From Candidatus Roseilinea sp. (GTDB lineage Bacteria > Chloroflexota > Anaerolineae > J036 > Brachytrichaceae): a stretch of DNA of 64,000 nt. Each line of letters starts with the position of its first letter. Positions within the stretch are counted from its first letter, which is position 1. This document shows positions 25,620 through 35,268 of this stretch, piece by piece. Location of the stretch: NCBI GenBank assembly GCA_025998955.1, contig AP024676.1, positions 1,984,001 through 2,048,000 of the forward strand, in the 5' to 3' direction. The translations under genes and the position numbers were made by a program. The notes beneath the pieces are model-generated. The model saw only the letters and a list, made by a program, of their open reading frames with translations. It had not been told where the DNA came from and did no database searches.

Positions 25620-27274
25620 CTACTGACACTGGATGCCCAGGTTGCGCATCTGGAAGAGGGTATCCCGGGTATTCACGATGCCGTCCAGGTCCAGGTCGGC
25701 ATTAGGATCGGCTCTGCCCAATAAGCTCCGCAGCCGGTCGCGATCTGTGCTGTCCACGTCGCAGTCACGGTCCAGATCGCCTACAGCCGCCTCGAAGCCG
25801 GCCTCCGCCCGCAGTGCGTAGCGCCCCTCGCTGCTGCCGTAGCGCGGGCCTCGATGCGATAGACCCCGTCCTGCGGCAGGCGCACGCTGAGAAACGAGTT
25901 ATAGCCGATGTTCAGGCCGTCGTCGTTTTCGGCCAGAAGCTGCCCCTCAACGCTCCACACCTTCAGGTGGGTGTCCAGGCTGTCATCGCCGAGGGCGAAC
26001 ATACGAGCCGAGATTATCTGCCCGGCTGAAGCATGCAAGCAGTAACTGACGCTAGACGTGGCGTTGCTCAGCCGGCCCTCCACCCGCTGTTCCAAAGCGA
26101 TAGGCTGACCCTGACATGATGCTGGAGCACTGGACTGCTCCCAGCGGAACTCGGCTAGAGCGCCGCCGCCGTTCTCGTAGTACTCCACCCGGATAGTGTG
26201 CTCTCCGGCCGACACAAAGCGGGTGTTGCGGTATTCAGTAGGTGGCTGATCCTGCCAGGCATCAATGATTAGGTCTCCGTCCAGCCATACGCGGACGCCA
26301 TCGTCAGCCCGGGCGATGAAGGTGTAGGTGCCGCTCTCGATGCGGGCACGGACGGTCCAGCGGGCCGAGAAGCCATCGTCGGGCACGCCGCTGCCGGGAC
26401 TGCCGCCGCTCCAGTCGTGACGGATGGGCCAACCCTCGCAGCGGACGAGGACAGGACTGCCGCTCAAGTCGCGGTTGGCGAAGTATTCGGCCCGATACTG
26501 GCCAGGGCACTGGGCCGGGCTGCTGCCAGTCTGCCGAACATAGCACGCTTTGCGCACACCATAGGCCGGGTCACCGAAGACGCTGTTGTTGCAGGCGATG
26601 CCACCGGCAACTCCCTGGCGGTAGGCAAACTGGCCGTTAGCGCCGTAGGCCACGTCGGCCATGCCGCTGAAGTTGCAACGCTCGTCCTCCCAGGCGCAGA
26701 AGGTATAGCCGGAGGGTCCGCCGCCGCTGCTGCCGTAGTACAGCTCTCGCCACCGGCTCACCACCGCCCTGGCGTAGCCTTCGCTGCCTACCCAGCGCCG
26801 CAGCTCTGCGACGAGCGCCGCCTCATCGAAGCCCTGTTTAGCCATCATGCGGCGGATGGCTTGATAGGCCCGGCCGTTACCGTTGAAGGTGTAGTTGAGT
26901 GTGTCGGCCGTGGCCCGGATGCCGCATTCCCGACTGGGATATTGCTGGACCCTTGCGCTATTGCCGGGTAGGTTCCAGCTCTGGCACTCGCCACCGTAGC
27001 GCAAGGTGGTGGCCAGTGGGTTCCAGCAAGCTGCCGTGTTCTCGTATGGCTCCCAGGCCAGGAAGGCGCGCACGGCAAAGTCCAGGGCATCTTCCGGTAC
27101 ACTGGGGTTGCGGAGTTGCCTGGCGACCTCGGCGAAGAAGGACGGCTTGTCCACCTGGTTGCCAGGGATGCAGTCGGCCTGAGCAGGGTGAGTTCACAGT
27201 GCCAGCTCAGCCGCCACTATGAAGAGTAGCGCTAGCCAGCGCAAGCGCATAGAAACAGGACGAGCGCTTGACAT
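25620..27274 (-). pseudogene. Secreted multidomain protein (lysozyme-like + PA14 + PPC + dockerin), broken
   Basis: The gene begins MSSARPVSMRLRWLALLF at 27274 (GGAGG upstream), a signal peptide. It has an in-frame TGA in the signal peptide near 27195, before THPAQADCIPGN. Domains in order: a lysozyme-like module (CWNPLATTLR, GIRATADTLNY), a PA14 domain (YRAEYFANRDLSG, ADDGVRVWLDGDLIID), and a PPC-type domain (EQRVEGRLSNATSSVSYCL). After a one-base loss near 25845 the other frame gives a dockerin-like pair (DLDRDCDVDSTDRDRLR and [17 protein letters not shown]) to the stop at 25620. From GTG 27154 to 25781 the frame is open. Two lesions make it a pseudogene. Confidence 0.7.
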
Positions 27275-27338
27275 GGGTATACCTCCATATGACTAGATGC
27301 GAAGGCCCTGCCTGACTTGCTATTGCCCACCACGCCGG

Positions 27339-28748
27339 TTACTTCTCCTTCGGCTGGATGCCGCTGTACTCGATCCGCACACTGCCATTCTTCTCGGTGC
27401 CCACTACGATCTCCTGCCTGTGGAACAAGGTCTCCACGGCGATCAGGTTCTCCCCCAGTTGGGGTAGGCGGACAAGATACTCACCTGCGACGGAGGCCCG
27501 ACCCAGATAGACGTTGTTCAGCCAGAGATCCCCCGGCTGGCCGAGGTGGACGCGGACGGAGGTTACAAACGCAGGAGTGGGCTTCTCCTCCGCCTTTGGT
27601 GCGATGTCATCGATGCGGAAGCCCCAGCCTTCTCTCCAGTCACCCGCATTGAGCTGGACCTTGACGATTCGACCTGGTACGTCGTCACTCCAAAAGTCCA
27701 ACAGGTTCGTGTCCTCATCAAAAGTCTGAACGCGATTGTTATTGCCATCCAGGAGAACCAAGCTGTCGCCATTTCGGAGCTCCAGTCGCGTGAAGTGCAC
27801 TTTGCTGAACGCTGCCGCCGGATTCGGGTTCACCAACGTCCACTCCAACTGCTTGTTGGGCTCATATGGATGTTTGGATTCAGCCAGAGCCTTCTCAGGT
27901 TCTGGTCGCGGCTGCGCCTCGTCAGGCTTGGCCGATTCCAGCGCATCCAGATTGAACCCCCACTTCCTCACCGAGCCATCGCTGATCAGCCGCACGATGA
28001 CCCCGTTGCCCGGCACGCCGATGGTCCACAGGCCGTCGGGATGGCTGCCGGTGATCCACTGATACGGCCTCTCGGTGATGTCCATGATCACCAGCCAGTC
28101 CACGTTTTCCTCTAGCTCAACGCGCGAGAAATGCAGCCGTGTCCCGGCTGCGTTGGCGTCCAGGTTGTTGAAGCGCCATTCCAAGCTGCTGTTGTGCGGA
28201 TAGGGATGAGGGCTATAGGCCAGAGTAGTGTAGGGCACTGAGGCCAAAGCGTCCATGGCGAAGCCCCAACGTCGTACTGAGCCATCGGTCACCAACCGCA
28301 GTTTGACCATGGTGCCGGGCACTGGCTCAGTCCAGAAGTTGTCTGGTAGCCGTCCAGTGAGGCGCTGCATCTCGTTATCGTAGGCGTCAAGCACCAGGAG
28401 CCAGTCCACCCCCTCTTCCAATTCAAAACGAGCAAAACGCAGCCGGGTGGCCCCAGCGTTGGCGTCAGGGTTGGAGACGAGCCAGAGCTTGTCCTCAGAG
28501 TTAGCGTAGGGGTGGTCGCTCTCCACCACCGGAATCAGGTGAAGTTTCCCAGCGAAAGGAAGCGCAGGGGTTGCAGTGGGTCTTGGGGTTGGGGTGACGG
28601 TGGCTCGAGGTGTTGCTGTAGGGGTGCGTCGAAGGGTCTGATCAGGTGGTGCATTCTGCTGCCCAGCCTCTGTTACAACCCATGTCAAGCCGGTAAAGGA
28701 TAGGCTGATTACTATAGCAATAAGCTTACCAAAATGCAGCTTTTTCAT
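27339..28748 (-). CDS. Secreted protein with three CUB-like repeats, unknown
   Basis: 469 residues. A signal peptide (MKKLHFGKLIAIVISLSF) and a PTATPRATVTPTPRPTATP linker precede three similar modules of about 100 residues. Each opens with HPYxxN/SxxLEW-like sequence (HPYANSEDKLWLVSNPDANA; HPYPHNSSLEWRFNNLDANA; HPYEPNKQLEWTLVNPNPAA), has LRFARFELEEGVDWLLVLD, and closes with GSVRRWGFAMDAL. This looks like CUB domains as found in extracellular bacterial peptidases. A PEGA-like beta module (LNNVYLGRASVAGEYLVRL) ends it. There is no enzyme motif. Neighbours are other broken secreted genes. Confidence 0.75.
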   Translation of the reverse strand: MKKLHFGKLIAIVISLSFTGLTWVVTEAGQQNAPPDQTLRRTPTATPRATVTPTPRPTATPALPFAGKLHLIPVVESDHPYANSEDKLWLVSNPDANAGATRLRFARFELEEGVDWLLVLDAYDNEMQRLTGRLPDNFWTEPVPGTMVKLRLVTDGSVRRWGFAMDALASVPYTTLAYSPHPYPHNSSLEWRFNNLDANAAGTRLHFSRVELEENVDWLVIMDITERPYQWITGSHPDGLWTIGVPGNGVIVRLISDGSVRKWGFNLDALESAKPDEAQPRPEPEKALAESKHPYEPNKQLEWTLVNPNPAAAFSKVHFTRLELRNGDSLVLLDGNNNRVQTFDEDTNLLDFWSDDVPGRIVKVQLNAGDWREGWGFRIDDIAPKAEEKPTPAFVTSVRVHLGQPGDLWLNNVYLGRASVAGEYLVRLPQLGENLIAVETLFHRQEIVVGTEKNGSVRIEYSGIQPKEK

Positions 28749-29678
28749 TGTTAAATCCCTCGTTATTGCCGATGTTGTTCCAGGCAGCGTGCTACGCAGT
28801 GCCCGGCCCCTTTGTAGCCGCGCTTGCCAGAGTCGTCCTCATGCGCTGCCTTCCGCGCTTACGTTGTTGCCCGGGCACGTGGCTTGCCCAGCAAGCCAGA
28901 CGTCGCCCACGCTCGACCGGCGTCATGTCTGCTCCCATCTCTGTTTTTACTCCCCCGGCATGCCGGCCGCAAGAGGGAAAACCCTCAATATGGTGCGGGC
29001 GCTGGCGGGGCCATTGTCCGGTTCATAGGCGTCGCCGCTGCAGGGCAGCACGAAGGTCTCGGTCTGAGCCTGGGTGGGGTAGGGCTGGACGTTGCCGGCG
29101 CGGTCAACCGCCCGCACACGGAAGTCGTAGCGATGTCCCAGCCGGCCGAAGTAGCGCAGCGCGGTGGCCCGCGTGCCCGATAGCACTGTCTGCCATGCGC
29201 CATCGTCTTCGCGCGCTTGCACATCAAAGCCCTCCAGGCCGGACATGGCATCCTGGCCACTCCAGCGGATGACAAACGCGGTGCTGAGTTGGCTCGCCGT
29301 CAGCGCCTCCATGGCCGAGGTCGGCGGCGTGCGATCAAGCGTCACGCTCCACGTGCTGGCCCCGGCTCCGTTGCCGGCGCGATCCCAGGCGTAGACGTGG
29401 AAAGCGACACCATGCTGATCCCCCACGCCCGAGGCGTTCCAGGTGAATTGCCATCCGTGGCAGTTCGTGCTCGATGATGACCACGTAGCCGGGGTAGTCT
29501 GCCCATTGCGCCCACACTACCCGCCCGTTGGCGACGGCATACACCGGGCTGCCGGCCATGCGGAACCAGTCTTCGCCGGTGTGTTGTAGTTGTGACCACG
29601 GCTTGCCATACCACTGAGACCAGCACCGGTCGTTTTCGTTCACGCCATCGTTGTTGCAGTCGCGGAGATAGGGATTTT

Positions 29679-30924
29679 CAGTAGATCACGAAAGCGCCCA
29701 ACAAGGATGAAGTTGAATGACATCGGCGAAATTCCACACGCGTACAATCGCGCGACTGAGCAAGAGAGCCAGGCGGCGTAACGAGAGCCAAAAACGCTTG
29801 GGTACGATTAGCGGTTGTTTAGGCGCCGCGGATAAATTTTGGCGCAAAGAAATATAAAGATTGAACAAGACAAAAGCCAATCCGACCAACAGCAAGCGAA
29901 TAACGGGGTTGCGGGTTGAAGTGCGCGCGCGAACTTGATTCATCTGCCGATAACCGGATTCAATTCCAAAGCGTTGACGATAGAGTTCAAACACTTGTAC
30001 AGCTGAGATGTTCGCGGGCAAGCCCGCCACAGCGTAGGCAAACCACTTGGATTGATGGTGTCCATACCGTCCTTTGGAGTAGCGCTTCACCACCACGGCT
30101 TCCACCGTGTACTGTCCGTACGTTGGACTGCGGAAGGTGTATGTTGTGGTGCGCGACTTGCCTTGAAACAGAATGCGGATGCCGCCCGATTTGCCACGCA
30201 CGGGAATGGGCATCACAAAACTTAACTTGTGTTGCTCCAGAACCTTGAAAACCGGCTGGGAACAAAAACCCTTGTCCAAAAACACCCGCCGAATGCCGAT
30301 TTTGAGCGATTTTACCCGTTTGATCAGCCAGCGCACGATGTCAGCCAGCTCTTCACCGTATTCAATGAAACGTAAGGCAAGCACATACCGCCGATGATCT
30401 CGCACGATGGAAACCGTGGCATATCCATGAAAATGAGTGGTGCCAGATTTCGGTTGACCGCGCACGATTTCCTTTTCATCTTCGTGTGGCTGACCATGAT
30501 ACGGGATCAGTGTCAGGTCAATTGCCAGATTGAAATCACGCTTGCTTTTCCAGATGCTCGGATGGAGTTGCTGTCGAAACATGCGATTCAACATGCGCTG
30601 TAAGCTTGCGCGGTCCGGTAGAGCCGCTGCCAGCACCTCGCGCAAGCGATTGCCGGACGGCGCGCCTTGTAGCTCCTGGCAAGCCGATTCAATGCTCAAG
30701 CGGTGAACACTCGAATACGCCAACGCGTAGATAATATCGTCCGCGGTGATGCGCGTGTTTTTCAATTCCAGCGGCAGGTTCTTTCGGACCACCTCGACGA
30801 AGGCATTTAGCACTTGCTCAGAACGAATTGTTCGGTTAATCTTGTTCGCAAACTTGGACATGGACGTTGGTCTCCTTGGTAAGAGCCAAGTTTAACCATG
30901 TTCAAGCATTTTCGTGATCTACTG
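29679..30924 (-). mobile_element. ISH3-like insertion sequence with 5-bp target duplication
   Basis: Terminal inverted repeats CAGTAGATCACGAAA stand at 29679-29693 and, inverted, at 30910-30924: 15 bp, perfect. ATTTT flanks both ends (29674-29678 and 30925-30929). Removing 29679-30929 restores the reading frame of the interrupted gene, which confirms the ends. The length is 1246 bp. Confidence 0.9.
29686..30861 (-). CDS. ISH3-family DDE transposase
   Basis: 391 residues and apparently intact. AIDLTLIPYHG (first Asp), RRVFLDKGFCSQPVF (second Asp) and FGIESGYRQMNQVRARTST (Glu) give the DDE triad in the order of the ISH3 group. The N-terminal half is helical (SEQVLNAFVEVVRKNLPLEL). The frame almost reaches both terminal repeats, as is normal for a one-gene element. 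Confidence 0.8.
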   Translation of the reverse strand: MSKFANKINRTIRSEQVLNAFVEVVRKNLPLELKNTRITADDIIYALAYSSVHRLSIESACQELQGAPSGNRLREVLAAALPDRASLQRMLNRMFRQQLHPSIWKSKRDFNLAIDLTLIPYHGQPHEDEKEIVRGQPKSGTTHFHGYATVSIVRDHRRYVLALRFIEYGEELADIVRWLIKRVKSLKIGIRRVFLDKGFCSQPVFKVLEQHKLSFVMPIPVRGKSGGIRILFQGKSRTTTYTFRSPTYGQYTVEAVVVKRYSKGRYGHHQSKWFAYAVAGLPANISAVQVFELYRQRFGIESGYRQMNQVRARTSTRNPVIRLLLVGLAFVLFNLYISLRQNLSAAPKQPLIVPKRFWLSLRRLALLLSRAIVRVWNFADVIQLHPCWALS

Positions 30925-30997
30925 ATTTTGGACGTTGTAGCCGGCATGGCTCGGCGCGCGGTTGGCGCTGCCGTCGCGGGGGGGCGACGGGGAAGAA

Positions 30998-31040
30998 GTA
31001 CCTTGTCTGGAATTTCGATTGTGATTTGCTGGAGAGCCAT
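30998..31040 (-). pseudogene. Truncated start of a cassette gene (MALQQITIEIPDKV)
   Basis: ATG at 31040 is preceded by AAGGAG and encodes MALQQITIEIPDKV. This resembles the first strand of short ribbon-helix-helix/UPF0175-like antitoxins. It then runs out of frame into the M23 remnant. It lies in the position of the gene of the tenth integron cassette; the IS at 31078 separates it from the attC of cassette nine. Confidence 0.4.
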
Positions 31041-31077
31041 TATCTCTACTCCTTCTATCCACCGCTAATCTTACCCG

Positions 31078-32208
31078 CTCACGTTACGCAGCCAGTGTGA
31101 CGGGCTGCAGCTGGCGCAGGGCGTCAAAAGCTGATTGAACGGCGTGCAGATACAAATGCGATTTCAAAGCAAAATGATTCAACTTGGATTTACGCTTGAG
31201 CATCTCGAGCTTGATGAACGCACACAAACTGGCAAAGATGTGATTGGTCTGCGTCGTGACCGTGTGGGCAGGCGAGCGTTCGAGCGCGGCATTCTGCTTG
31301 AGCGACTTGTGGAAGGGTTCGATCGTCCATCGTTTTTGATAGAGCGAGGTGATCCCATCGTAGGTGAGCGTGGTGTCGCTGGTGACCAGAAACAATACGC
31401 CGGTAGAGCCATCTTTGTTTGTAAAGACTTGCTTGGCCAAAAGCAGCGGGAAGCTCACATCTTCCAGATACACTGGCCGCACCGTGTTTGGTTCGATCAC
31501 GACTTCATCCACACGCACGTAGATGCCGTGCCGCTTGTCGTCCGCGCTGAGCGCCACCTTGCGATTGGCCTTGAGCGGCATAACAAACTCCTTCTTCAGC
31601 TTGTGTTTGACGAAATTCATGTTGTCGGCCGCGGCAAACCACACATCGTTGAGCACGTATTTGAAGGGAATCTGGTTGATCACCGCTTGTTGCAGCATCA
31701 TGCGGTAATACTCATTCTTGGTGATCGGACTTCGGCGCTTGGTCTTGCCACTCTTCTTGTCCACATACTGCTCGGTCTTGGCGATCAAGCGAAACTCCAC
31801 TGGCAACGACAGCCCCCGACTGGGCACGTGATACAGCGCCGTCATCAGGTTGATGCCTTTGAGCACCTCGCCGCTGGTGTGATCGTAGTGCCAGCACACG
31901 ATGTCGTTCTCGTCGCTGTAGGGTTTCTCGCTGATCGTGTCGTCCACGATCAGCACCCCATCCTCACTTTGAATCTGCCGCACAAATCGCTTGGTCACCT
32001 GCCACAGTTCCGCACCTCCCCGCGTCCGGCCGCTCAGCCAGCGCGTGATTTGGTCATGACTGACGCTCCCTTCGACCACTTGACCCAACCCGGTTGCCGT
32101 GGCCTGTCCAAACGTGCACAACAGATAATCGCTATACAGGTCAAGCAAGTCTTGTGCCATGTCGCCATTCTATGGTCGCGCAGTCAGTTCGCAACTGCGT
32201 AACGTGAG
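31078..32208 (-). mobile_element. IS4-like insertion sequence, copy 1, with 7-bp target duplication
   Basis: Terminal inverted repeats CTCACGTTACGCAG (31078-31091) and its complement (32195-32208) are perfect. TTACCCG flanks both ends (31071-31077, 32209-32215). The length is 1131 bp, the same as copy 2 at 51735. The target was the leader between the attC at 32247 and the truncated gene at 31040. Confidence 0.9.
31084..32160 (-). CDS. IS4-superfamily transposase, copy 1
   Basis: 358 residues and intact. VLIVDDTISEKPYSDEN carries the first Asp, LNDVWFAAADNMNFV the second, and YQKRWTIEPFHKSLKQNAAL the YREK-like Glu motif. The product differs from copy 2 at only a few residues (SGRTRGGAELW versus SGQQRGGAALW; GEVLKG versus GEVIKG; KSKLNH versus KSKSNH). 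The exact family label (IS4 or IS701 group) was not decided. Confidence 0.85.
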   Translation of the reverse strand: MAQDLLDLYSDYLLCTFGQATATGLGQVVEGSVSHDQITRWLSGRTRGGAELWQVTKRFVRQIQSEDGVLIVDDTISEKPYSDENDIVCWHYDHTSGEVLKGINLMTALYHVPSRGLSLPVEFRLIAKTEQYVDKKSGKTKRRSPITKNEYYRMMLQQAVINQIPFKYVLNDVWFAAADNMNFVKHKLKKEFVMPLKANRKVALSADDKRHGIYVRVDEVVIEPNTVRPVYLEDVSFPLLLAKQVFTNKDGSTGVLFLVTSDTTLTYDGITSLYQKRWTIEPFHKSLKQNAALERSPAHTVTTQTNHIFASLCAFIKLEMLKRKSKLNHFALKSHLYLHAVQSAFDALRQLQPVTLAA

Positions 32209-32246
32209 TTACCCGCATTCTGTTACGATTTCTTCTGCAGGGGGCG

Positions 32247-32330
32247 TGCCAACGGCACCGAGCTCAGCCGCTGCGACCGAGGCGAGCGAAGCGAGCCGAG
32301 GGAGCAGTCGGCTGCAGCGAGTGGTTGGGC
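32247..32330 (-). other. attC site I (end of cassette 9)
   Basis: Outer cores are TGCCAAC (32247-32253) and GTTGGGC (32324-32330). The inner arms AGCTCAGCCG and CGGCTGCAGC pair except for one extra G in the right arm, the extrahelical base. The loop carries GCGAGCGAAGCGAGC. It lies 12 bases after the subtilase stop. Confidence 0.75.
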
Positions 32331-32341
32331 GGCGCTGTGGT

Positions 32342-34591
32342 CTACTGGAAGTTCTTCAACACAAGTGGTATGTACACGCGATGCAAGCGGACAAGCGCAA
32401 TGCCCAGATAGTTGGATGGTTCATCAGCCCGTTGCTTGTACACCGCAATCCGGTACGTGCCCGTTTGGGGCGCAACAAACTTGACCAGTTCGTAGTTGTT
32501 GTCCCAACTGGCCGACCAGGCGCCAAGCACCCATTGCCCATTGGGGCCGAGCACCCCCAGATGCAGGTCGGTGTCCAGCCGGTCGAAATTGCAGTTGTTT
32601 ATCGCCGGGCAATCGGCGTTGGACCACCACGCGATAGTCAGGCGGACAAAGTCGCCTTTGTTGGCCGTGAAGTAGCGATACAGGTAGGTACCAACGGGAA
32701 AGTTCGTGTTGTCAATCGAGATGCCCCACCAGCACGAATTGGTACAAGGGTCTGTGGCGGAGAAGTTACGAGTTTGAGCCACGGTGTCAGCCAGGGCAGC
32801 GTTGATTCCACCTGCACCATCGCGCAAATCCTGACCGGAAGGGATGCCGGTGGGGCCATCAATGTTATGCGTAGCCGAGGCCATGATGATGGCCCGGCTT
32901 GCCTCGGGCCATGTGTTCAGGGACCAGTTTCGATGAATGAGTAGCGCCCCCAGTCCGGCCACTTGGGGTGCAGCAAAGCTGGTGCCGTCCTCTGTCCTCA
33001 AATTCCCGTTCATCTCAATGCCGGTGATGCTGACGCCTGGGGCCACGATTTCTGGCTTTTCGTGATCACCATGGGGACTAACGGGGTTCACCCAGGCTGA
33101 CCAATTGGGCATTGTATCGTTAGACCAGTTGAAGTCATTGTGGTCGTCATAAGCACCCACAGAGAGTACGTTCCATCCCTTGGCTGGAGAATCCACGTAA
33201 TCGAACGGACAGAGTGCATTGTTGTTTCCCGCTGCGGCTACCAATAACCGGAATCTAGCGCGAGCATAGTGATCGAAAGCCCGATCTATGGTGTCTATCT
33301 GAGTGGTTCCCGGACACCAACCATAACTTGCATTGATGACCTCGGCGCCTTGATCGAATGCCCAAACCAGAGCATTAATATCATCCTGGCGTTGTGGTCC
33401 TTGGATACCAGCACTCATTACTGTTGCCCCTGGTGCCATACCTCGATAGGTAGGGTGATTGCTTGCAGCAGCGCTAGCTACCAAGGATGCGTGGCTACCT
33501 TCACCATTCATTGCCCAACGGGTGACGCCAGGATGCTGAAAGCAATTGTTGGTACCGGCAGGGCACTCGACCGAGTTGGATGTGAAGTCCACGTTGTCAT
33601 CTTCGAGAATGGCGATATCTACACCTGTGCCATCGTAGCCTCGCGCCCATACCGCCGGGGCCAGATTGGACGAGATGGCGAAATTCAGAAGCAAGCGACG
33701 CTGTCCGCCTTCTGAGAGGTAAATCACGCCTACATCCTCTCGTTCAACCAGCACTTGAATAACCTTCTTGGGTAGCGTAGCCGTCACAGCGGGCAAACCC
33801 GGGGAAGTTTCAACAACAAACCCTTGTGCTTCCAAGGCTTCGACCAGGGGCTGAATCCTGGCGTCCGTTTCGGCATTCAGCCTCTGCACATATTCGCGGT
33901 AGATCCGATCCGCCAGCGCCGGGTCGCTTACATCCATCGGCTTTCCGCTCCGGTCTAGGGCTGCCTGAGCCTCAGGATACTTGGCGGCCAGTTCTGCAAA
34001 GATGGCTGCTTGCCGTTCGGCTAGGCTCTGCCCCGGTGGTGCAACGACCCATAAAGTCACCTGAACCATCTCTTCGTCCCTCATGGTCTGCAACCGTTCA
34101 TAGAGGGCGGGTTGCAACTTGCCATACTTGGCACGATAACGCTGTGCTTCAGCTTCTTCGATAGCCGCGAGCTCCTCTACCTGTCCACTGTTCAAATCAA
34201 CCAATACCTGATAGAAGCGGCCACTTTCCAGATCAAGAACCGCTAACGCTTGAAATACTCGCCCCAAAAGGGCGGCCTCACGCCGAAACTCGTTCACAAT
34301 GACCAGCCGCGCTACCGGAACTCCTTCCCGTTGAGCAATGAAAGCCAGGGCTTTGTGTGCTTCCGCAGATGGACCAGGTGTAGGGGTCGGCGAGAGGATG
34401 GGTGAAGGGGTGGGCAGTGGTGATATGGGCGTCTGTGGTGGCGGATACGGGGGCAAAGTCGGAGAAGCCGTGCCCGGCGGCGGGTAAGGCGAATCGAACG
34501 TGTAAGGGGCCAGTGTAGCCGGGAATGCCAAGAGGCTCAGAGCCAAGGCTGGCAAAACGAGCAGAACTGTGATGAACGTTTGCTTGTTCAT
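32342..34591 (-). CDS. Secreted subtilisin-like serine protease (S8)
   Basis: 749 residues from ATG 34591 (GGGAGG upstream; the longer frame adds 21 residues without signal character). A signal peptide, a Pro-rich linker (to about 75) and a propeptide-like region (80-300) precede the peptidase. The catalytic Asp is in IAILEDDNVDF (about 331), His in GEGSHASLVAS (367) and Ser in EDGTSFAAPQVAG (538), with AAGNNN for the oxyanion Asn. A C-terminal beta domain ends in VYIPLVLKNFQ, a tail typical of Chloroflexota exoproteins. It shares cassette 9 with the PrcB-like gene 22 bases upstream. Confidence 0.88.
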   Translation of the reverse strand: MNKQTFITVLLVLPALALSLLAFPATLAPYTFDSPYPPPGTASPTLPPYPPPQTPISPLPTPSPILSPTPTPGPSAEAHKALAFIAQREGVPVARLVIVNEFRREAALLGRVFQALAVLDLESGRFYQVLVDLNSGQVEELAAIEEAEAQRYRAKYGKLQPALYERLQTMRDEEMVQVTLWVVAPPGQSLAERQAAIFAELAAKYPEAQAALDRSGKPMDVSDPALADRIYREYVQRLNAETDARIQPLVEALEAQGFVVETSPGLPAVTATLPKKVIQVLVEREDVGVIYLSEGGQRRLLLNFAISSNLAPAVWARGYDGTGVDIAILEDDNVDFTSNSVECPAGTNNCFQHPGVTRWAMNGEGSHASLVASAAASNHPTYRGMAPGATVMSAGIQGPQRQDDINALVWAFDQGAEVINASYGWCPGTTQIDTIDRAFDHYARARFRLLVAAAGNNNALCPFDYVDSPAKGWNVLSVGAYDDHNDFNWSNDTMPNWSAWVNPVSPHGDHEKPEIVAPGVSITGIEMNGNLRTEDGTSFAAPQVAGLGALLIHRNWSLNTWPEASRAIIMASATHNIDGPTGIPSGQDLRDGAGGINAALADTVAQTRNFSATDPCTNSCWWGISIDNTNFPVGTYLYRYFTANKGDFVRLTIAWWSNADCPAINNCNFDRLDTDLHLGVLGPNGQWVLGAWSASWDNNYELVKFVAPQTGTYRIAVYKQRADEPSNYLGIALVRLHRVYIPLVLKNFQ

Positions 34592-34613
34592 GGTGCTTTC
34601 CTCCCGAGAGCAT

Positions 34614-35129
34614 CTAGGGGATGAGGTGTGTAGTTTCCGCAACTGTTGCGCCATTGACTACGAGGACAAACTTTATTTCCTGTCCCCATTGCCCCTCTTT
34701 GGAAACTGCCACAAGGTGATAGGGTGAGGTGAAAGCGGGATTTCTTCTAGTACCTGGTAGTGGTTCAACAAACTCTGCGTCAATCGTCACCTGGTTTCCT
34801 TGTCGAACGATTTGTTTGACGGTGACTGCATAACCGGTTGATCCTTTTCGTCCCTGCAAGACCAAGATAGCGAAAAAGCGGTCGTAATCCAGTTGGCGGA
34901 GCTGATCAGCCAGAGCAGGGTCTTCAGCCAATACGTTTGAGACTAGAGTCTCAATCTCATCGTCGTTCGTGATAACGAATAGGGCAGGATTCTCTTCCCG
35001 GTAATTTATGAAGTCTCTTTGTGCGATAGTTTCAAACGACAACTTTTCAATCTGGGGTTTGCAGGCCGTGATGATAAACAGCAACATCATTAGCCCCAGT
35101 ACATTCATTGCAATTCTTGAGCACTTCAT
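34614..35129 (-). CDS. PrcB-like lipoprotein
   Basis: 171 residues with a lipoprotein signal peptide (lipobox IITAC, Cys about 23). The C-terminal half (FFAILVLQGRKGSTGYAVTV, then TSPYHLVAVSK) resembles the PrcB_C domain. PrcB of Treponema denticola belongs to the operon of the subtilisin-like protease PrtP and stabilises that complex. Here a subtilase gene follows directly, so the same pairing is likely. Both genes are in one integron cassette. Confidence 0.7.
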   Translation of the reverse strand: MKCSRIAMNVLGLMMLLFIITACKPQIEKLSFETIAQRDFINYREENPALFVITNDDEIETLVSNVLAEDPALADQLRQLDYDRFFAILVLQGRKGSTGYAVTVKQIVRQGNQVTIDAEFVEPLPGTRRNPAFTSPYHLVAVSKEGQWGQEIKFVLVVNGATVAETTHLIP

Positions 35130-35182
35130 TTTTCACCTCCAGCGGAGTAATCATTAAAGATCAATCTGCTTGAATCTTAGCC

Positions 35183-35259
<77 letters not shown>

Positions 35260-35268
35260 GCACTACTA

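Larger units (their letters stand above)
28947..31015 (-). pseudogene. M23-like peptidase/cell-wall protein remnant, interrupted by ISH3-type IS
   Basis: Reading leftward, SSPSPPRDGSANRAPSHAGY (30.93-31.0 kb) continues across the IS (29679-30924 removed) into NPYLRDCNNDGVNENDRCW and HTGEDWFRMAGSPVYAVANG, an M23 (LytM) peptidase N-terminal region with VVIIEHELP. Near 29445 the frame shifts and the rest of the catalytic domain is missing. Another frame then gives a beta-sandwich module (FHVYAWDRAGNGAGASTWSV, YDFRVRAVDRAGNVQPYP) and SGDAYEPDNGPASART to the stop at 28947. It is a fused, decayed gene. Confidence 0.65.

Noticed and set aside
27190-27200. Second recoded UGA in the signal peptide of the PA14 protein
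   Set aside because: A selenocysteine in a signal peptide makes no sense, no catalytic Cys is expected there, and the gene has another frameshift, so plain decay or error is more likely.
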